From: UMGS1649 sp045534225
GTDB lineage: Bacteria; Bacillota; Clostridia; TANB77; CAG-465
Assembly: GCA_045534225.1 (NCBI GenBank)
Contig: JAZSJJ010000009.1
Span: 1-64,000, forward strand
Length of the DNA: 64,000 nt
Reading direction: 5' to 3'
The first letter of the stretch is position 1, and the number at the start of each line of letters is the position of its first letter. The position numbers and the translations under genes were made by a program. This document shows positions 16,878 through 26,838 of the stretch, one piece after another. The notes below the pieces were generated by a model that was not told the origin of the DNA, ran no database searches, and was given only the letters and a program-made list of their open reading frames with translations.

Positions 16878-18825
16878 AGCTGTTTTTTAACTCATTTATT
16901 AAATCTCTTAATACTGCTGCTTTTTCAAACTCATATTTTCTAGCATACTCAAACATTTCTTTAGTAAGTCTATCTATAGTTTCTTCTAATGTTTCACCTT
17001 TTTCTTGTTCTATTACAGGTGCTTCTTCATCATTAAATACAGCTTTAACACTGTCTCTAACATCTTTAACAATACTCTTTGGAACAATACCATGTTTTTT
17101 GTTATATTCTTCTTGTATCTTTCTTCTTCTATTTGTTTCTCTTATTGCATTTTCCATGGAGTCTGTAAGTTCATCTGCATACATTATTACTTGCCCTTCA
17201 GAGTTTCTTGCTGCTCTACCTATTGTTTGTATTAGTGAACGCTCACTTCTTAAGAAGCCCTCTTTATCCGCATCAAGTATAGCTACTAAAGATACTTCTG
17301 GGATATCTAATCCTTCTCTTAAAAGGTTAATTCCAACTAGCACATCAAACTTGCCTAGTCTTAGTTCACGAATTATTTCAAGTCTATCTAGTGCTTTTAT
17401 GTCTGAGTGCATATATCTTACCTTGATACCTTTTTCTTCAAGATAACTAGTAAGTTCCTCTGCCATCTTTTTAGTTAAAGTAGTAACTAAAACTCTTTCC
17501 TTCTTGGCAACTCTTTCATTAATGTTTTGTATTAAGTCTTCTATTTGCCCATCAGTTTCTTTAACTGTAATCTTAGGATCTAAAAGTCCTGTTGGTCTTA
17601 TTATTTGTTCTACTACTTGAGTAGAATTATTCTTTTCATAATCTCCAGGAGTAGCGCTTACAAATATTAATTGTCTTGTTTTTTCTTCCCATTCCTTAAA
17701 AGATAATGGTCTATTATCCATAGCAGATGGAAGTCTAAATCCATAATCTACAAGAGCTTGTTTTCTTGCTCTATCTCCGTTATACATACCACCTATTTGA
17801 GGTATTGTTACATGAGATTCATCTATTACTGTTAAATAGTCTTCTCCCATAAAGTCGAAAAGACAATATGGTGTACTTCCACGTTCTCTATCTGCCATAT
17901 ACACAGAATAGTTTTCTATTCCTTGACAAAAGCCTGTTTCTTGAAGCATTTCTATATCAAAATTAACACGTTGTTCCAAGCGATACGCTTCTACTATTTT
18001 TTCTTCTGCTCTTAGTTCGGCAAGTCTTTCATCTAATTCTTCTTTAATTCTAGCTATTGCTTTATTTACTTTGTCTCTAGATGTTACATAGTGAGATTTT
18101 GGATATATTAATTCATGATCAATTCTTGCTATTGTCTTACCGGAGATAGGTTCAATAAATGTAAGTTTATCTATTTCATCTCCAAAGAATTCTATACGAA
18201 GTGCATGTTCATTGTTACCTACTTCATATACATCTATAATGTCTCCCTTAACTCTAAATGTACCACGTAAGAATTCCATATCCGAACGTGTATATTGCAT
18301 CTCAATTAATTTTTCCATTACTTGTTCACGAGATTTTTGCATTCCAGGTCTAACAGATAATGTATGGTCCCTATATTCTTCTGGTGAACCTAATGCATAT
18401 ATAGCTGAAACAGAAGCGATTATTATTATATCTTTTCTTTCAAAGACAGCTGCTGTAGCGCTATGTCTCATTCTATCTATTTCATCATTTATACTACTAT
18501 CTTTTTCTATATATGTATCCGTTGCTGCAATATATGCTTCTGGTTGGAAGTAATCGTAATAGCTAATAAAATACTCAACTGCATTTTCAGGGAAGAACTC
18601 CTTGAATTCCGAATACAATTGTCCTGCTAGTGTTTTGTTATGTGCCATTATTATAGTAGGTTTATTTACCTCAGCTATAACATTAGCAACCGTAAAAGTC
18701 TTACCACTACCTGTTACACCAAGTAGTGTTTGTCCTCTATCTCCTCTTTTTATTCCTTCCACCAAAGCTTTAATTGCTTCTGGTTGGTCTCCTGTTGGTT
18801 CAAAATTTGATACTAATTTAAACAT
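16876..18825 (-). CDS. uvrB: UvrABC excinuclease subunit B
   Basis: 649 residues, full length. UvrB is the damage-verification helicase-like subunit of nucleotide excision repair. Walker A is [10 protein letters not shown] near residues 39-48. The beta-hairpin region has [13 protein letters not shown], the DEAD-like box is DESHVTI, and the later helicase motifs are [39 protein letters not shown] and QTIGRAARN. The C-terminal UVR domain ([18 protein letters not shown]) that contacts UvrC is present. GGAG precedes the ATG at 18825. No uvrA or uvrC lies in the window. Confidence 0.97.
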   Translation of the reverse strand: MFKLVSNFEPTGDQPEAIKALVEGIKRGDRGQTLLGVTGSGKTFTVANVIAEVNKPTIIMAHNKTLAGQLYSEFKEFFPENAVEYFISYYDYFQPEAYIAATDTYIEKDSSINDEIDRMRHSATAAVFERKDIIIIASVSAIYALGSPEEYRDHTLSVRPGMQKSREQVMEKLIEMQYTRSDMEFLRGTFRVKGDIIDVYEVGNNEHALRIEFFGDEIDKLTFIEPISGKTIARIDHELIYPKSHYVTSRDKVNKAIARIKEELDERLAELRAEEKIVEAYRLEQRVNFDIEMLQETGFCQGIENYSVYMADRERGSTPYCLFDFMGEDYLTVIDESHVTIPQIGGMYNGDRARKQALVDYGFRLPSAMDNRPLSFKEWEEKTRQLIFVSATPGDYEKNNSTQVVEQIIRPTGLLDPKITVKETDGQIEDLIQNINERVAKKERVLVTTLTKKMAEELTSYLEEKGIKVRYMHSDIKALDRLEIIRELRLGKFDVLVGINLLREGLDIPEVSLVAILDADKEGFLRSERSLIQTIGRAARNSEGQVIMYADELTDSMENAIRETNRRRKIQEEYNKKHGIVPKSIVKDVRDSVKAVFNDEEAPVIEQEKGETLEETIDRLTKEMFEYARKYEFEKAAVLRDLINELKNS

Positions 18826-18882
18826 GTCTTCTCCTTTTTCAGCTTGTACAAAATATACAACAACTGAATTTATATATTATAT

Positions 18883-19638
18883 CTAATCTATTTGTTTTGC
18901 ATGTAACACTATCCTATATGCGTTATTATCTGCACAAGTAGATAATGTTAATATGTTATCTTGTTCATCTATTTCTGTTCCAAAATCTTTTATGCTTCTA
19001 TCTTTTAGTGTATTTATAAATTGCTCAAATTCGTTTTCTTTAAACTCAGTATCTATATAATAATCTTCCGTCTTTATTTTATATACTGAAAATACTTTGT
19101 ACTTTTTCTCTTCTTTTTCTGTTGTTAAATTTATTATATAATTTTCTTCATTGTTATACCATTCTTCTTTTAATATGTTTTTTAATGTTCCAAACATTGA
19201 ATCATTTTTCATATTATGTCCATATATTACAATGTTTTTATCCGTTCCATCTAGTTTGTTTTTATAGTCCATAAATATTGAACCGCCAACATTATATTTT
19301 TTATCTAAGCTTTTTCTTAAATAATAACTATTATCTTTTGCTTGCACTACTGCATATTCTATTTTTGTTCCATTTACCTTTAAGTATGCTACTATTTGAT
19401 TATTTATTTCTTTTAACTTAACAAAATCTACTTTATACTCTACTTCTTCGTCTTTGCTTTCGTTAATTTCTATTATAGCCTCCAATACTTTATCTGATAT
19501 CTCTTTGTTTTCTTTGTTATCCATAAACCACTTAGCAGTACAACCAATAGAAATTATTAATATTATTATAAATAACAGTATTAATATGTTTAGAAATATT
19601 TCTTTTACGCTTCTATTTTTTATTCTCTGTTCTTCCAT
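18883..19638 (-). CDS. Class B sortase
   Basis: 251 residues. An N-terminal membrane anchor (residues 13-35) is followed by a sortase fold with the catalytic triad in class B context: His in IVIYGHNMKND, Cys in TLSTCADN and Arg in AYRIVLHA. Class B sortases attach surface proteins to peptidoglycan or assemble pilin-like polymers. The gene directly upstream encodes a protein ending in an NPPTGD sorting signal, so that protein is its likely substrate. A terminator at 19651-19679 separates the two, so the sortase may have its own promoter or depend on read-through. Confidence 0.92.
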   Translation of the reverse strand: MEEQRIKNRSVKEIFLNILILLFIIILIISIGCTAKWFMDNKENKEISDKVLEAIIEINESKDEEVEYKVDFVKLKEINNQIVAYLKVNGTKIEYAVVQAKDNSYYLRKSLDKKYNVGGSIFMDYKNKLDGTDKNIVIYGHNMKNDSMFGTLKNILKEEWYNNEENYIINLTTEKEEKKYKVFSVYKIKTEDYYIDTEFKENEFEQFINTLKDRSIKDFGTEIDEQDNILTLSTCADNNAYRIVLHAKQID

Positions 19639-19650
19639 AAAACACTCCCT

Positions 19651-19679
19651 ATAAAAAACGAACTAGCTTTCACTAGTTC
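19651..19679 (-). terminator. Intrinsic terminator after the sortase-substrate gene
   Basis: GAACTAG and CTAGTTC form a 7-bp stem with a six-base loop (19660-19666 and 19673-19679). On the minus strand TTTTTTAT follows. Confidence 0.8.
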
Positions 19680-19692
19680 ATTATATCATATG

Positions 19693-21561
19693 TTAATTGT
19701 TTTTTATAGCTTTTTTAGCTCTTATTGTTATTATTAAACCTACGCTAGATACAAAAGCTAACATTAAATATAGCATTATATTATCTCCTGTTGGTGGATT
19801 ATTTGAAATTTCGACAGTTACAGTGCTAATATTTCCTGCTTTATCTGTTGCTACTATTTTATAAGTACCAAGATTAGTTTTCTTAAGAGTTATTTTATTT
19901 GTTACTTCTTCTCCGTTTAATGTTACTTTATCTAGGTTCTCATCAGATATTGTAATTGTTTTTGTAGAATTATATATTTTTCCATCTTCAACTCCACTTA
20001 TCTTAGGAGCTACTGTATCAAATACTAGTCCGTTAGTAGATAATAGTGCCGTGTTATTAGCTTTATCTGTAATTCTTACATAGTAAATTAACTTATTGTT
20101 TTCTGCTTTTAAGTTGAGTTTTCCATCAATAACTGTTTCCCACTTTTCATCTTCTAGCAAATTAGCATCTATTATTTCTTCACTTCTATAGTATTCTATT
20201 TTATCTACTCCAGATAAATTATCATTAACAGATATTTGTAATATTTGATCTGTATTAAAGAATAATTCAAATGTAATAGGTTCAACTATTTGATTCCAAT
20301 TAGCACTAGCTATTCCATTTATGCTAACTGTTCCCACAGGCGCTATTGTATCGGCTACGACAACATTTACTTTTCCTTCAACTGTGTTATAGTTATTATC
20401 TTCTGGAGTAAAAACATATTCTACTTCATTGTTTCCATATACTATTGTTTGGCCATCTTTAATTTTTAGAATTCCTTTTAATGTTGTGTTAGTTCTACTT
20501 AGAACAACTTGAGAAATATCTGTTGTATTATTAAGCACTTGTGCAGTTACTTCACCAATATCTGTATTTGCCTTAGAAATACTAACGGTAATAAACTGTT
20601 TAGTACTGTCTAAATGATTAGCGTCTCCTTTTACATAGTACCAAACTGTATATTCTCCCGCATTTTTTGCCTTTGGAATGTTTTCACTATACGTTCCATT
20701 TTCTTCAAGACTATACATTAATGTACCTTCTGTACTAGTCCCTTTATTTACAAGTTCTTGTTGTTTCTCATTATATGTTAATGTCTTTGCCGTAGGAGCA
20801 GTATAAGTTGCTTCTGGCTTTAATTCTGTTGCTATTGTTATAGTAACTGGTCTTTCAATTGAATTTACATTTACTTTTCCGTCTTGCTCTGAATAATTTG
20901 TACCATAGCTTGCAGATATGCTTTTTACTTTATATCTGCTATCTGTAATAGTATAATTTATACTTGTATTTCCACCATAAGTTACTGCATATTTATTATT
21001 GTTTATAGCCGTACTTTGTGAAACAGTATAACTTACGCCATCTCCAGCATTTACAGTAACAATTGGTTTAAATATAGCACTTAAGTAATATGTACCTTTC
21101 CACAAGTCTTCTTTATATACACTCATAGATCCAGCAGCATAATATTTTCCTGATACTACTTTTTCATCAGCATTTCTTTCAAAGTAATTTAAATCATCAT
21201 CGTATTTTGGATTTGCTTTATCACTAGTTACAACTCCTGCTCCTAGTTGACTACCTTTATACCAAGTACGCCAACCATCAAAATACCAATTACTGCTATC
21301 ATAAGAAGGTATTTCAAAAATTGCCATATTATCATTAATTTCATATTTAATAGTGTCCGAAACATTAGGTGTACTATATACCAAAATTGTAGAATCATAA
21401 CCACCTTCAAAAGTACCTGTTATTATATCTGTTAGAACATGTCCTTCCGCTCCAGGTACAGACGTATTTACCGCACTAACTGTCACTGGTAATATGCTTA
21501 AAAGCATACTTATGCACAAGAAAATTATCAATGTTCTTTTTAATATGTTCTTATTTTTCAT
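19693..21561 (-). CDS. Sortase-anchored surface protein with Ig-like repeats
   Basis: 622 residues from the ATG at 21561 (AAGGAAGAAGG upstream; an in-frame ATG lies at 21579). A Sec signal peptide (LKRTLIIFLCISMLLSILP) is followed by beta-rich repeats: an InlB/MBG-like region (LTYNEKQQELVNKGTS..., KNAGEYTVWYYVKGDANH) and bacterial Ig-like domains with DTIAPVGTVSI, DTVAPKISGV and YKIVATDKAGNIS. The C-terminus has NPPTGD, a hydrophobic helix and a short basic tail (RAKKAIKNN), which is a cell-wall sorting signal of the xPxTG type. It is probably covalently attached to peptidoglycan by the adjacent class B sortase. Ligand unknown; an adhesin role is inference. Confidence 0.85.
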   Translation of the reverse strand: MKNKNILKRTLIIFLCISMLLSILPVTVSAVNTSVPGAEGHVLTDIITGTFEGGYDSTILVYSTPNVSDTIKYEINDNMAIFEIPSYDSSNWYFDGWRTWYKGSQLGAGVVTSDKANPKYDDDLNYFERNADEKVVSGKYYAAGSMSVYKEDLWKGTYYLSAIFKPIVTVNAGDGVSYTVSQSTAINNNKYAVTYGGNTSINYTITDSRYKVKSISASYGTNYSEQDGKVNVNSIERPVTITIATELKPEATYTAPTAKTLTYNEKQQELVNKGTSTEGTLMYSLEENGTYSENIPKAKNAGEYTVWYYVKGDANHLDSTKQFITVSISKANTDIGEVTAQVLNNTTDISQVVLSRTNTTLKGILKIKDGQTIVYGNNEVEYVFTPEDNNYNTVEGKVNVVVADTIAPVGTVSINGIASANWNQIVEPITFELFFNTDQILQISVNDNLSGVDKIEYYRSEEIIDANLLEDEKWETVIDGKLNLKAENNKLIYYVRITDKANNTALLSTNGLVFDTVAPKISGVEDGKIYNSTKTITISDENLDKVTLNGEEVTNKITLKKTNLGTYKIVATDKAGNISTVTVEISNNPPTGDNIMLYLMLAFVSSVGLIITIRAKKAIKNN

Positions 21562-21735
21562 AAACCTTCTTCCTTTCATACGTTAACCTCTTAAATCGTC
21601 TTATATAATTTACAATATATTTATCACATTTCTTGTTTTTTCACAATATTTTTTATATTATTTACAATTCTTTTATGTGATATGCATCTTTACATATCTA
21701 CTTAAACTATTTTGCACTATTAAAACATATATTTT

Positions 21736-23205
21736 TTATTTTGCATTATTAAATTCTAATATCTCTTTTGAATTTTCTGTTACAAGATAATATATAACAT
21801 CTTTTTGCATTTTGTTATTTATATATATATAATTCTTACATTCTAGTTCTTTACCATTTGTTTCAAATATCACATTATTATTTTCATCTACTATCTTAAA
21901 ACCATTTAAATTATTAATAATTGCATATGGCGTTTTTGTAGCCTCTAATGTCTTTTGATAATTTGTTGTTAAGAAAAACTTATCTGAATTTTGTGCTAAA
22001 ATTATTTCACCTTCTAAAGTTATTGGCTTTGTTATATGAGCATATGTTTCTATGTTATATGCATACACTTCTATTTTAGAATTATTTACACTAAATTCTC
22101 TAGATTGTATACCATTATCTCCCACCTTCATATACATACTACTATTTGCTATGTCTATTTTCCCCATTATATCTAATGCATCACCATTAACATCAATATT
22201 AATATTACTCTTATCTACAAGTAATTTGCCTTTTTCTTCATCACTTACAATATTTAGTGCGTCGTCATCACCTGAAATATTTAAATTAGATGATTTAATT
22301 ATTATATTTTCTGCTTCTATTCCTTCGTAACAGTTTTTTATATCTATGTTGCATTCTTCCAAAATTATTTCTGTATCTGAATTTATAGTATCATCGTTTG
22401 TATTCATTATGCCATTTGTTTTATGCATATTAATAGTTTTCTTTGCGTTAATTGTATCATCTATACTATCTATATCTAAATTAGATTCAATTACATTTAA
22501 TGTTTCTTCTATATTCATTCCTTTACTCGAAACAGCAAGAGAATATAGCTTATTATATTCTTCAAGATCTGATTTTGCCACCTTTATATATCTATTATTT
22601 ATATAAGCATATCTGCCACTTTCGTTATCTTCAATATACGTTCCGTTTGTTTTAATTTTAATATCTACTTTATTTAATCCAAGTGCTTTTGCTTCTATTG
22701 CGTCAGAAGTAGAACTAATATTTAAATTAGCTTCTTCTACTTGCAACTCTCCATCTGTCTTAATTCCCTCATATGCATCTATATTTAGTTTTCCTGTACC
22801 TTTTATATTTATATCACATTTACTATATATACCTACTCCTTCTATAGACGAAATAGTGTTGTCTCCAATAACTTCTATAGTAATATCTTTTGCGTTTAGT
22901 ATATTAATAGCATCTTTACCTCTTTCCAAAGAAAGGTTGTCTAATACAAGTTTAACCGATTTATTTGTATCTATTCTTACTTCATAATCTTTTGCAAGAC
23001 CACTTAATATATATTTCCCACCTTGTGATATATATATAACATTATCTTTTAATGTAACATTATCTGATATATTAACACTCGTATTGTTAAAAGTAATATT
23101 AAATTCTTTTTCATCCTGAATAAAAAATACACCTAACAAAATTACAATTATAATAATTATACCTATTAGTATTTTCTTCATTAGCATCTTTTCTTTTTCC
23201 GTCAT
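21736..23205 (-). CDS. Cthe_2159-like carbohydrate-binding beta-helix protein
   Basis: 489 residues from the ATG at 23205, with AGGTGG six bases upstream. One N-terminal membrane anchor (residues about 8-30, IGIIIIIVILLGVFFI) precedes a long right-handed beta-helix of repeating polar strands such as YILSGLAKDYEVRID, IKGTGKLNIDAYEGIKT, LNISSTSDAIEA and LNISGDDDALNI. Asp-rich turns such as DDTIN and GDDDALN fit calcium sites. This matches the Cthe_2159 family (carbohydrate-binding domain-containing proteins that bind acidic sugars such as polygalacturonate). It lies 17 bp after the ABC permease gene, so it may be co-transcribed. Confidence 0.8.
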   Translation of the reverse strand: MTEKEKMLMKKILIGIIIIIVILLGVFFIQDEKEFNITFNNTSVNISDNVTLKDNVIYISQGGKYILSGLAKDYEVRIDTNKSVKLVLDNLSLERGKDAINILNAKDITIEVIGDNTISSIEGVGIYSKCDINIKGTGKLNIDAYEGIKTDGELQVEEANLNISSTSDAIEAKALGLNKVDIKIKTNGTYIEDNESGRYAYINNRYIKVAKSDLEEYNKLYSLAVSSKGMNIEETLNVIESNLDIDSIDDTINAKKTINMHKTNGIMNTNDDTINSDTEIILEECNIDIKNCYEGIEAENIIIKSSNLNISGDDDALNIVSDEEKGKLLVDKSNINIDVNGDALDIMGKIDIANSSMYMKVGDNGIQSREFSVNNSKIEVYAYNIETYAHITKPITLEGEIILAQNSDKFFLTTNYQKTLEATKTPYAIINNLNGFKIVDENNNVIFETNGKELECKNYIYINNKMQKDVIYYLVTENSKEILEFNNAK

Positions 23206-23222
23206 ATGTTCCACCTAAAATC

Positions 23223-24014
23223 TTATACTAATTCTTTTCTATCATATCTAAATAATGTAACTATAAATAGTATTAAAGATAATGTTACTGTTACAACTAT
23301 CATAATAGGGTTTATACAAACTTCTGTCATTACATTACGTATATCTGCTAGTGTAAATGCAGATGTATACTTTAAGAATTCTAATTTTTCTCCCATAGTA
23401 GACAAGACTTGTAGCACATAACTTAGCATTACTATTCCTAAACTTATTCCTAATGTCTTCTTAGTCTTATGTGTAAATGTAGATAAAAACATACATAAAA
23501 AGTATATTACTATTGCTGGTAATAATGGTGTTATACTAAGCAATAGTAGAAGTTTTTCATCAAATTCTTCTGTTATACTTAATCCTATGAAGTTAAATAT
23601 TCCAAGTAATGCTACCATTAAAACTATGTATATTAATCCTGCAAATACTTTACTTATAACAATCTTTGTTCTACTTACAGGTAAGCTATTTAAGTATTCT
23701 ATTGTTTTATCACTTTCCTCTTTAAGTAGTATATTAGAACCTAATACTCCAGCATAGCATCCTATTATTAAAAGTATCATAACAAAGCCTTCAGATTTAA
23801 GCCAACCAAAAGCCGTATTAATTGAAGATATATCCATATTAAATGCTTTTAACAAGTCTTCTGGAAACATCTTAAGCATTTCATCCATCATTTCTGCGCT
23901 TTCACCTGCTATTACATTAGGATAAATAACAAGTATTAAGAAAAACATACCAACAAGTATTGCTGTCCAAATTAAAAATCCTTTTAGGTTTATTTTCATT
24001 TCTCTCTTAAACAT
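23223..24014 (-). CDS. ABC-2 type transporter permease
   Basis: 263 residues with six predicted membrane helices. The N-terminal half has a long loop (GESAEMMDEMLKMFPEDLLKAFNMD) and the conserved EESDKTIEYLNSLPVSRTKIVISK segment seen in ABC-2 permeases of Bacillota. It lies 11 bp downstream of the matching ATPase gene. The pair forms a probable exporter. The substrate is not indicated and could be a lipid, a peptide or a drug. Confidence 0.85.
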   Translation of the reverse strand: MFKREMKINLKGFLIWTAILVGMFFLILVIYPNVIAGESAEMMDEMLKMFPEDLLKAFNMDISSINTAFGWLKSEGFVMILLIIGCYAGVLGSNILLKEESDKTIEYLNSLPVSRTKIVISKVFAGLIYIVLMVALLGIFNFIGLSITEEFDEKLLLLLSITPLLPAIVIYFLCMFLSTFTHKTKKTLGISLGIVMLSYVLQVLSTMGEKLEFLKYTSAFTLADIRNVMTEVCINPIMIVVTVTLSLILFIVTLFRYDRKELV

Positions 24015-24025
24015 ATTATTGCCTC

Positions 24026-24901
24026 CTATTCATAATAATGTAGGAAGATATCTTCTAGACTTGCTTCCTCTATTAAAATATCATCTATATCATATTTAGA
24101 TATAACTTTTATTAACTCATTTGCAGGTAATACGTTTTTGAACTTAACAGTATTCTTTTCCTTCTCTATGGCTTCTACTTTAAGTTCGGATAAAATAGCA
24201 GATACCTCTTTAGATTCAATTGTAACTAAATCTAAATTCTTCTTAAGAAGTTCTCCTATTTTTTCTACCTTTAAAAGCTTTCCATTTTTAATAATACCAA
24301 CTCTATCACAAATCTTAGATATTTCACTTAATATGTGTGTAGAATAGAAAATTGTTGTTCCTTTTTTCTTTTCCTCTACAAGTAATTTATAAAACTCTTG
24401 TTGCATAATAGGATCTAGTCCACTTGTTGGTTCGTCTAATATTAAAAGCTTTGGTTCATGCATAAACGCAAGAACAATTCCTAGCTTTTTAGAATTCCCT
24501 AAAGATAAATCTTCTACCTTTTTGCTCTCATCTAATTTTAATCTTTCTACTAGTTCGCATCTTCTTTTATGTATGTCTTTGTTATAAAAAGATTCATGGT
24601 AATCTAGCATTTGCTTAACTGTTAAATCTTCATAAAGATTAACTTCACTTGGAAGATATCCAATCATCTCTTTTATACTGGTATCATTTCTATTAAACTC
24701 TTTACCATTAACTAAAACGGTTCCCGCTGTTTTGTTTATTAAATGCATTATAGAACGAATAGTAGTACTTTTACCTGCACCATTAGGTCCAATAAAGCCA
24801 AAGACTTCACCTTCATTTAAAGATAAAGATAAGTCTTCTACACCTAATATTTTCCCATAATACTTAGTTAATCCTTTTATTTCTAACATTATGTTTTTCA
24901 T
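24026..24901 (-). CDS. ABC transporter ATP-binding protein
   Basis: 291 residues from the ATG at 24901, with GGAGG five bases upstream (an ATG at 24913 overlaps that site). Walker A is GPNGAGKST, the signature is LSLGNSKKLG, Walker B is LLILDEPTSG and the switch His lies in YSTHILSE. The C-terminal 80 residues form the extra domain usual in ABC-2 exporter ATPases. The LSLGNSKKLG signature departs from the usual LSGGQ, as is common in this subfamily. It partners with the permease encoded directly downstream. Confidence 0.92.
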   Translation of the reverse strand: MKNIMLEIKGLTKYYGKILGVEDLSLSLNEGEVFGFIGPNGAGKSTTIRSIMHLINKTAGTVLVNGKEFNRNDTSIKEMIGYLPSEVNLYEDLTVKQMLDYHESFYNKDIHKRRCELVERLKLDESKKVEDLSLGNSKKLGIVLAFMHEPKLLILDEPTSGLDPIMQQEFYKLLVEEKKKGTTIFYSTHILSEISKICDRVGIIKNGKLLKVEKIGELLKKNLDLVTIESKEVSAILSELKVEAIEKEKNTVKFKNVLPANELIKVISKYDIDDILIEEASLEDIFLHYYE

Positions 24902-24916
24902 ATATACCTCCATTTA

Positions 24917-25249
24917 TTAACTTTCTAAATATCTAACTGTCTTTCCTGTGTTTTCTGCATAAGCTATTTCAGACTTTGTACTTTCACCAATGTAACCACC
25001 AACATTTATAACAAATATTTCATCTGCCATATCTATCTTTCTTTTATGCATATCATCTAACATTTCTTTAGTTTTAGTAAGAGTTCCTTCATCCATACTC
25101 TCCCAAACTTCATTATCTCCAGAATGTCCAAACAGTCCTACAGAAACTACTATATTACCATCTAATGTTAACCTTTTTTGTTCTCTTAAAAACTCATCCT
25201 TAAATTTAGTAGAACCACATAATGTTATTACTTTATATTTTCCAACCAT
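24917..25249 (-). CDS. Nucleoside 2-deoxyribosyltransferase-like protein
   Basis: 110 residues with a Rossmann-like fold: VITLCGSTKFKDEFLRE at the start, then MDEGTLTKTKEMLDDMHKRKIDMADEIFVINVGGYIGESTKSEIAYA. The CGSTKF start and GYIGESTKSEIAYA end match small proteins of the nucleoside deoxyribosyltransferase/SLOG-like group, which act on or sense nucleosides and nucleotides. Whether it is an active N-glycosidase or a binding protein cannot be told. AGAGGT precedes the ATG at 25249. It lies between a Nudix hydrolase gene and the ABC ATPase gene, so a nucleotide-related function shared with the Nudix protein is plausible. Confidence 0.75.
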   Translation of the reverse strand: MVGKYKVITLCGSTKFKDEFLREQKRLTLDGNIVVSVGLFGHSGDNEVWESMDEGTLTKTKEMLDDMHKRKIDMADEIFVINVGGYIGESTKSEIAYAENTGKTVRYLES

Positions 25250-25281
25250 ATATTGTTTACCTCTTTTATTTGTTTTAATTA

Positions 25282-25791
25282 TTACTTCTTATCTTTATAT
25301 TGTTTCAAATAGTTTTTCATTAAATCATATGAAGGATTTATTGAAGGTACTACTATTCCTTTTTCTATCATATTATCAAATTCTTCCATAGTTACTAGTT
25401 TAGCATCTGCTACTTCCTCTTCTTGGAATACTAACTCATCTACATTTACTTCCTGTTCTACAAGCCATACATCTACTATGTCTCTTGTACGTGTGTAACT
25501 TCCAACATAGTACATATTATTTTCTTCTACAGTTAGATTTAATTCTTCCATACATTCTTTAATAACTGTTTCTTTGCTTGTATCTCCTGCTACTACTCCG
25601 CCACCCACTTGAGCCCACATACCAGGGAATTTATCTTCCTGTTCTGAACGTTTAAGTACAAGAATTCTTCCTTCTAAATCCCTTACCCAAATGTGTGTAG
25701 AAATTCTGTATTCTCCAGATTCTACTTCTTTTCTTCCTTTAGTTATGCCTGTACATTCTCTAAATCTGTTGTAGATATCCACCTTTTCCAT
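25282..25791 (-). CDS. Nudix hydrolase
   Basis: 169 residues. The N-terminus (ECTGITKGRKEVESGEYRISTHIWVRD) is like that of Nudix proteins of the IDI/YfcD type. The Nudix box is GVVAGDTSKETVIKECMEEL: the first box Glu is Asp and the Arg is Lys, while the metal-binding ExxEE-type core (ECMEEL) is kept. It would hydrolyse a nucleoside diphosphate linked to another group, with the substrate unknown. AGGAGGG precedes the ATG. It may be co-transcribed with the deoxyribosyltransferase-like gene 32 bp downstream. Confidence 0.88.
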   Translation of the reverse strand: MEKVDIYNRFRECTGITKGRKEVESGEYRISTHIWVRDLEGRILVLKRSEQEDKFPGMWAQVGGGVVAGDTSKETVIKECMEELNLTVEENNMYYVGSYTRTRDIVDVWLVEQEVNVDELVFQEEEVADAKLVTMEEFDNMIEKGIVVPSINPSYDLMKNYLKQYKDKK

Positions 25792-25841
25792 AGAAAACCC
25801 TCCTTTAATATCTTATTTTAATTTTATTTTATTAAACTATA

Positions 25842-26744
25842 TTAGTGATGATGGTGGTGATGATGACCATGTGAGTGTTCTTCTTTATGCTCTATCTCGC
25901 ATCCATCATGTTCACACTTGTTATATTCTATTTCTATAGTAGAATGTGTAAGATTATATTTTTCTAATACTTCTCTTATTTTATGTTTTGCGTGTTCTAT
26001 ATCTTTGTTTTCTTCATCTAATACCGCATGAAGTGTTATATAATGGTGTATATTATCCATAGTCCATATATGCATATGATGTACATCTTTTATTTCTTCT
26101 AATTCATTTAATTCATGTGTTAGTTTTTCCATATCTACGTCACTTGGAGCCTTTTCTAGTAGCACTTCAAATACCTCTTTAATATTTCTATATACGTGAT
26201 AAAGAATGTACATTGTTATACCAATAGATAGTATTGGATCTATTATATATAACCCTGTAAACTTAATTACTACACTTCCTGCTAGAACTGCCACCCATCC
26301 TAATACATCTTCAATTAAATGAAGATTAATAGCTTTCTCATTTAAATTATGGCTATGTGATGTTCTTGCTGCTGCAATTAGATTTACTACTACACCTAGT
26401 ATACCTAGAATTATCATACCAGTATGATTTACTTCAGTTGGATTCATTAATCTTGGCACTGCGTTTATTATTACAAATATTGCTCCAACAAGTAATATTA
26501 CTGATGTAAGTAACGCACTTAATAATGAATATCTAAGATATCCATATGTATATTTAGTATCTGGCTTTTTATTAGATTTCTTCTCTAAGAAAAATGCCAT
26601 TCCTATACTTAACGCATCTCCAAAATCATGAACAGAGTCTGATACTATAGAGATACTATTTGTCACAAATCCACCTATAAGCTCAACTATTGCAAATAGC
26701 AAGTTTAATATAAACGCTATAAATATATTTTTTTCAGATTTCAT
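25842..26744 (-). CDS. Cation diffusion facilitator with C-terminal His tail (CzcD/ZitB-like)
   Basis: 300 residues from the ATG at 26744, with GGGGG four bases before it. The frame is open further upstream but no ribosome binding site supports it. Six membrane helices are present. Metal-site motifs are VSDSVHDFGDALSIG in helix 2 (HxxxD type) and HLIEDVLGWVAVLAG in helix 5. The cytoplasmic domain has HVHHMHIWTMDNIHH and HSTIEIEYNKCEHDGCEIEHKEEHSHG, and the end is a run of seven His. It probably exports Zn(II) or a similar ion in exchange for protons. A second, different CDF gene lies at 61510-62376. Confidence 0.92.
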   Translation of the reverse strand: MKSEKNIFIAFILNLLFAIVELIGGFVTNSISIVSDSVHDFGDALSIGMAFFLEKKSNKKPDTKYTYGYLRYSLLSALLTSVILLVGAIFVIINAVPRLMNPTEVNHTGMIILGILGVVVNLIAAARTSHSHNLNEKAINLHLIEDVLGWVAVLAGSVVIKFTGLYIIDPILSIGITMYILYHVYRNIKEVFEVLLEKAPSDVDMEKLTHELNELEEIKDVHHMHIWTMDNIHHYITLHAVLDEENKDIEHAKHKIREVLEKYNLTHSTIEIEYNKCEHDGCEIEHKEEHSHGHHHHHHH

Positions 26745-26810
26745 ATTACCCCCATTAAAATCTTTGTTTCTTTTATAATAATTTACTTTGTAATTATATA
26801 ACAAGGTATA

Positions 26811-26838
26811 AAAAAATAAAAGGTCATAACGACCTTTT
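26811..26838 (-). terminator. Intrinsic terminator after the APH-PHP gene
   Basis: AAAAGGTC-ATAAC-GACCTTTT: an 8-bp stem whose inner side includes the stop codon of the 26837-28630 gene. On the minus strand ATTTTTTTAT follows. Confidence 0.85.

Noticed and set aside
25842..25866. His-codon run as a cloning tag
   Set aside because: His-rich tails are natural in CDF metal transporters, and the preceding His/Cys-rich stretch continues the same metal-binding theme.
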